Shown in pieces: positions 61,347 to 64,000 of a stretch of 64,000 bases of DNA (its first letter is position 1; each line of letters opens with the position of its first letter). The DNA comes from Bacillota bacterium (GTDB lineage: Bacteria > Bacillota > Clostridia > Lachnospirales > Lachnospiraceae). A program made the position numbers and the translations under genes. A model generated the notes under the pieces. The model was not told the DNA's origin, ran no database searches, and saw only the letters and a list, made by a program, of their open reading frames with translations. The DNA is taken from contig JAEYFP010000002.1 in assembly GCA_023402845.1 (NCBI GenBank), forward strand, positions 117,198-181,197, in the 5' to 3' direction.

Positions 61347-62287
61347 TGGCGGCAATTACAGCAGGAATGGTAAAAGAACTGAGAGAAATGACAGGCGCAG
61401 GCATGATGGACTGCAAGAAGGCCCTCAGCGAAACCGACGGTGATATGGAAGCAGCAGTTGAGTACCTGAGAAAGAAAGGTCTTGCCGGAGCAGAAAAGAA
61501 GGCAGGAAGAATTGCGGCGGAAGGTATCGTAGCCACCTGTCTGATCGATGATGATAAGAAGGCTGTTATTGTGGAAGTAAATGCGGAGACAGACTTCGTT
61601 GCAAAGAATGAAAAGTTTCAGACCTATGTTGCAGATGTTGCGGCTCAGGCAGTTCATTCGGCAGCAAAGGATATGGATGCTTTTATGGCGGAGAAGTGGG
61701 AAAAGGATTCTGCTCTGACAGTAAAGGAAGCACTTTCCTCTCAGATCGCTGTCATTGGCGAAAATATGAACATCAGAAGATTCGAGCAGCTTGAAGAAGC
61801 GGGCGGTTTTATCGTTTCCTATATTCATGCCGGCGGCAGGATTGGTGTACTCATTGACGTTGAGACGGATGTCATTAACGAAGCAATAAAGGAAATGAGC
61901 AAAAATATTGCAATGCAGGCAGCTGCCTTAAAGCCGACCTTCACAAGTAAGGACGAGGTAGACGCTGACTATATCGCAAAGGAAAAGGAAATACTCCTTG
62001 CCCAGATTAAGAATGATCCAAAGGAAGCCGCTAAGCCGGATAAAGTAATTGAAGGCATGGTAGCAGGCCGTATTAATAAGGAATTAAAGGAAATCGTTCT
62101 GCTTGACCAGGTATATGTAAAAGCTGAAGACGGTAAGCAGACCGTTGAAAAATATGTTGCGGAAGTAGCAAAGGCAAACAACGCAGCGATCAAAATCAAG
62201 AAATTTGTCCGCTATGAAACCGGTGAAGGCCTTGAAAAGAAAAGCGAAGACTTTGCCGCTGAAGTTGCAAAGCAGATGGGGCAGTAA
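61346..62287 (+). CDS. tsf: Translation elongation factor Ts
   Basis: A 313-residue nucleotide exchange factor for EF-Tu. The N-terminal UBA-like domain has VKELREMTGAGMMDCKKAL. The conserved core EVNAETDFVAKNEKF, which contacts EF-Tu, lies near residue 75. Two dimerisation subdomains follow. The length is normal. It is co-transcribed and translationally coupled with rpsB and ends before a clear terminator. Confidence 0.98.
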   Translation: MAAITAGMVKELREMTGAGMMDCKKALSETDGDMEAAVEYLRKKGLAGAEKKAGRIAAEGIVATCLIDDDKKAVIVEVNAETDFVAKNEKFQTYVADVAAQAVHSAAKDMDAFMAEKWEKDSALTVKEALSSQIAVIGENMNIRRFEQLEEAGGFIVSYIHAGGRIGVLIDVETDVINEAIKEMSKNIAMQAAALKPTFTSKDEVDADYIAKEKEILLAQIKNDPKEAAKPDKVIEGMVAGRINKELKEIVLLDQVYVKAEDGKQTVEKYVAEVAKANNAAIKIKKFVRYETGEGLEKKSEDFAAEVAKQMGQ

Positions 62288-62310
62288 TTTCATAATAAAA
62301 ATAATGTTTA

Positions 62311-62343
62311 ACCGCCAGGAACCCAGTGTTTCCGGCGGTTTTT
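62311..62343 (+). terminator. Rho-independent terminator of rpsB-tsf
   Basis: ACCGCC (62311-62316) pairs with GGCGGT (62334-62339), and GGAA with TTCC, with one bulged A between them. A T-run follows. It marks the right end of the conserved chromosome and the start of the AT-rich region. Confidence 0.9.
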
Positions 62344-62472
62344 CTATATCTGGAGAAGTATCATAAACTATCATAAAACATTGTAGGCCTTCTGGACAAA
62401 GTTGGTAAATAGCTAGGTAAAAACAAACAAAATATAGATGACATAAAAATTTCTAAAGAATATTTAAATTTG

Positions 62473-62514
62473 GAGGTTAAGATAGGTAGATATAATGCCT
62501 ATAATCTTAACCTC
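62473..62514. repeat. Inverted repeat with 11-bp arms
   Basis: GAGGTTAAGAT (62473-62483) and ATCTTAACCTC (62504-62514) are perfect arms around 20 bases, followed by ATTTT. It may be an orphan terminator of a lost gene. The rest of 62344-62583 is AT-rich and shows no ORF, only a TATAAT at 62552-62557 with a poor -35. Confidence 0.6.
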
Positions 62515-62583
62515 ATTTTAAATATGAATGGAAATATTTTGGTGAAACATGTATAATAAAAGAAAATAAGTATGAGGTGTGGT

Positions 62584-62883
62584 ATGAAATCTGAAATTGT
62601 AATGTATCAGACAGAAGATGGTTTAACGAAAATAGAAACTACCTTTGATAATGATACCGTTTGGCTCTCCATAGACCAAATGGCAGAATTATTTCAACGT
62701 GATGAGTCTACCATTTATCGTCATATAAAAAATATATTTAATAAAGGTGAACTAATAAGAAATTCAGTTGTTGCAAATTTTGCAACAACTGCTGCTGATG
62801 GCTTATTCCCATTATGTTTATCGAGTTATTATCAAAACAATTCAAAACTACACCTTACAAAAATGATTAGGACTAATGTTTAA
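62584..62883 (+). pseudogene. Truncated RhuM (virulence RhuM)-family gene
   Basis: The first about 70 residues match the N-terminus of RhuM-family proteins: a YQTEDG start, WLSIDQMAELFQRDESTIYRHI, and SVVANFATTAADG. Full-length members continue for over 200 residues with a conserved YNLDVIIS-type segment. Here the frame turns into 28 unrelated residues and stops at 99. ATG 62584 has GAGGTG upstream. RhuM proteins occur in pathogenicity and defence islands and have no settled function. The break suggests loss of the gene. Confidence 0.75.
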
Positions 62884-63472
62884 TATTAATGTACAAATAA
62901 ATATGAAACGGGGTAATAAAGTTTTATGAAAAGAAAAATTGAAGAAAATAAAAGTATTATCAATCCAGAGTTCAAAACGAGTGTACTTATGACAGATAGA
63001 ACTATTTCTGGTGATGAATTGATTTCTTTATTAGAAAAACATAGATTAAGCATATTATCAGCGATGAGAAGAACGCATGTGCTAAGAGGAGAAGAAATTC
63101 TATTTTATAACTTATGCAAATTTTCATGACAAATATAATTGCTCGATACACAATGATTTTTGTAAGAAAAGTGATGAAGAAATAAAGCAATCAAAGGAAA
63201 ACTTGATTATAGTTAATGACTTTTTTAAAATCAATTATAATAATGAGATAAATATTGAGTTTGCTTACTGTGATTCGGATGAAAAATGCCTTTTGTATGA
63301 CTCAACTCGTTTTACCGATATTAGCAAACTCAATGACTATTTAATATTATAATCTATAGAATATACGATGATAGTAATAATTACTAGGAGAAATAATTAG
63401 TCTGAGAAAGATGCTTAGACTAAAATATCAATTAGTCATTGTGGTAATGCATCAATTTCCCATTATGTTTAT
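62806..63472 (+). repeat. 16-bp direct repeat flanking the broken genes
   Basis: TTCCCATTATGTTTAT occurs at 62806-62821, where the RhuM frame degenerates, and again at 63457-63472 inside the C-terminal remnant. It may mark a past rearrangement joint. Chance is possible in AT-rich DNA. Confidence 0.4.
62926..63352 (+). pseudogene. Frameshifted gene of unknown function
   Basis: The first frame (62926-63129) codes 67 residues ending in a stop. A second frame, open from 63086 and ending at TAA 63350-63352, continues with sensible composition (YFITYANFHDKYNCS, FAYCDSDEKCLLYD). Joining them near GAAGAAATTC (about 63091-63100) would give a protein of about 140 residues. I do not recognise it. A sequencing error at that spot would also explain it. 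Confidence 0.5.
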
Positions 63473-63587
63473 ATGGACAGAGCATTAATTAGATGATGTG
63501 AATGGAGACAGAAGGAAATTTGAATTTGAAGATCTTGATAGAATTTATAAGTTTTTCAATGCTGTGATAAAGATAGGAAGGATGTAA
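63419..63587 (+). pseudogene. C-terminal remnant of an unknown gene, with frameshift
   Basis: One frame codes SHCGNASISHYVYMDRALI and then stops. The next frame, from 63489, codes DDVNGDRRKFEFEDLDRIYK and ends in IKIGRM before TAA at 63585-63587. No start codon or N-terminal part is present. The residues look like the end of a real protein, but I cannot name it. It ends one base before the ATG of the HNH gene and may have been its former operon neighbour. Between 63353 and 63418 only a TTAGTCT/AGACTAA inverted repeat is seen. Confidence 0.45.
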
Positions 63588-63588
63588 T

Positions 63589-64000
63589 ATGCAAAGTTAT
63601 AGAGACGACTTTCCTCAGAAGACTAAAGATTTGCTTGCAAAACGTGCGGGTTTTAGATGTAGTAACCCTACATGTCGCCGCATTACAATTGGTGCAAATA
63701 GCAATCCACAGAAATCTACAAATATTGGAGTTGCTTCACATATTAGTGCAGCGGCACAAGGGGGGCCTCGCTATAATCCAAATCACACTACAGGCGAACG
63801 TGTGTCAATTGAAAATGCCTTATGGCTTTGTCAAATGTGTTCTGTATTAATTGACAAGGATCCAGATAAATATACTATGGATATTCTTAAAAGTTGGAAG
63901 ACGAATGCAGAAAAGGTATCAATGGAGGCAGTTAATACTCCATGCCGCATAGATATCTTGTACGATTATAATGAATCATTATGCAATGATGAGCCAGATC
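63589..64000 (+). CDS. HNH-nuclease-type protein, N-terminal part (runs off the window)
   Basis: The frame is open from ATG 63589 to the right edge, 137 residues. GGAAGG lies 7-8 bases upstream. The visible part is an HNH-like zinc-finger domain: C24 and C29 in FRCSNPTCRR, H51 in VASHISAAAQGGPRYNPN, N76 in SIENALWLC, then C81 and C84, followed by LIDKDPDKYTMDILKSWK. This version is known at the N-terminus of larger predicted defence or conflict proteins, where it is the DNA-cutting effector. The rest of the protein, which would tell the system type, is outside the window. Confidence 0.75.
   Translation, partial: MQSYRDDFPQKTKDLLAKRAGFRCSNPTCRRITIGANSNPQKSTNIGVASHISAAAQGGPRYNPNHTTGERVSIENALWLCQMCSVLIDKDPDKYTMDILKSWKTNAEKVSMEAVNTPCRIDILYDYNESLCNDEPD

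Noticed and set aside
62473..62514. End of an insertion sequence or MITE
   Set aside because: Only a single inverted repeat is seen, with no target-site duplication or transposase remnant; an orphan terminator explains it as well.
63002..63190. 62-codon minus-strand frame coding a hydrophobic peptide
   Set aside because: It lies antisense to the frameshifted plus-strand gene and its hydrophobicity reflects AT-rich DNA; no ribosome site was evident.

Overview
The window looks like chromosome from a Gram-positive Clostridia, most probably a gut Lachnospiraceae. The reasons are: many YesM/YesN-type two-component systems beside carbohydrate ABC transporters, CUT1 transporters without their own ATPase, lipoprotein sugar-binding proteins, a tryptophan T-box in front of a complete trp operon, AGGAGG-type ribosome sites, and consensus sigma-A promoters. 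The family assignment is inference from gene content, not from a marker-gene comparison. No tRNA, rRNA, insertion sequence or CRISPR array was seen.

Bases 1-41300 are almost entirely glycan uptake and breakdown, in three regulated loci. Locus 1 (1-14880) has the end of a glycerol-kinase-like FGGY kinase, then LacI, a YesN response regulator, a YesM kinase, a CUT1 transporter (binding protein plus two permeases), an MGH1-like alpha-toroid hydrolase, a medium-chain dehydrogenase, a GH78 alpha-L-rhamnosidase and a GH43 enzyme. A short minus-strand pair (GT4 glycosyltransferase, zinc-dependent phospholipase C family) separates it from locus 2 (16771-29014). Locus 2 holds a fucose-isomerase-like protein, a cysteine-desulfurase-family enzyme, a small unknown protein, an AraC regulator and a GH31 alpha-xylosidase/glucosidase, then a minus-strand YesN/YesM pair and a divergent CUT1 transporter. 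The promoters of the two plus-strand operons of locus 2 carry the same 38-bp operator arrangement, which links them into one regulon. Locus 3 (29028-40384) is a rhamnose-type CUT2 transporter (ATPase, two permeases, binding protein) with L-rhamnose mutarotase, a YesM/YesN pair, an AraC regulator and an arabinose-isomerase-like enzyme.

Bases 40386-54616 are mostly housekeeping or single genes: a soluble chemoreceptor-like protein, a hemolysin III family membrane protein, trpEGDCFBA under a perfect sigma-A promoter and T-box, an HTH-desulfoferrodoxin fusion, an HTH-Uma2 fusion, a DEAD-box RNA helicase with a structured leader, lgt, and an iron-dependent alcohol dehydrogenase.

Bases 54807-60353 are a fourth sugar locus (CUT1 transporter, GH130 mannoside phosphorylase, LacI). 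It is followed by rpsB-tsf with a structured leader. From about 62345 to the right edge the base composition becomes AT-rich and the genes are broken: a truncated RhuM-family gene, a frameshifted unknown ORF and a C-terminal remnant. The window then ends inside an intact-looking HNH-nuclease-type protein that may be the first gene of a defence island.
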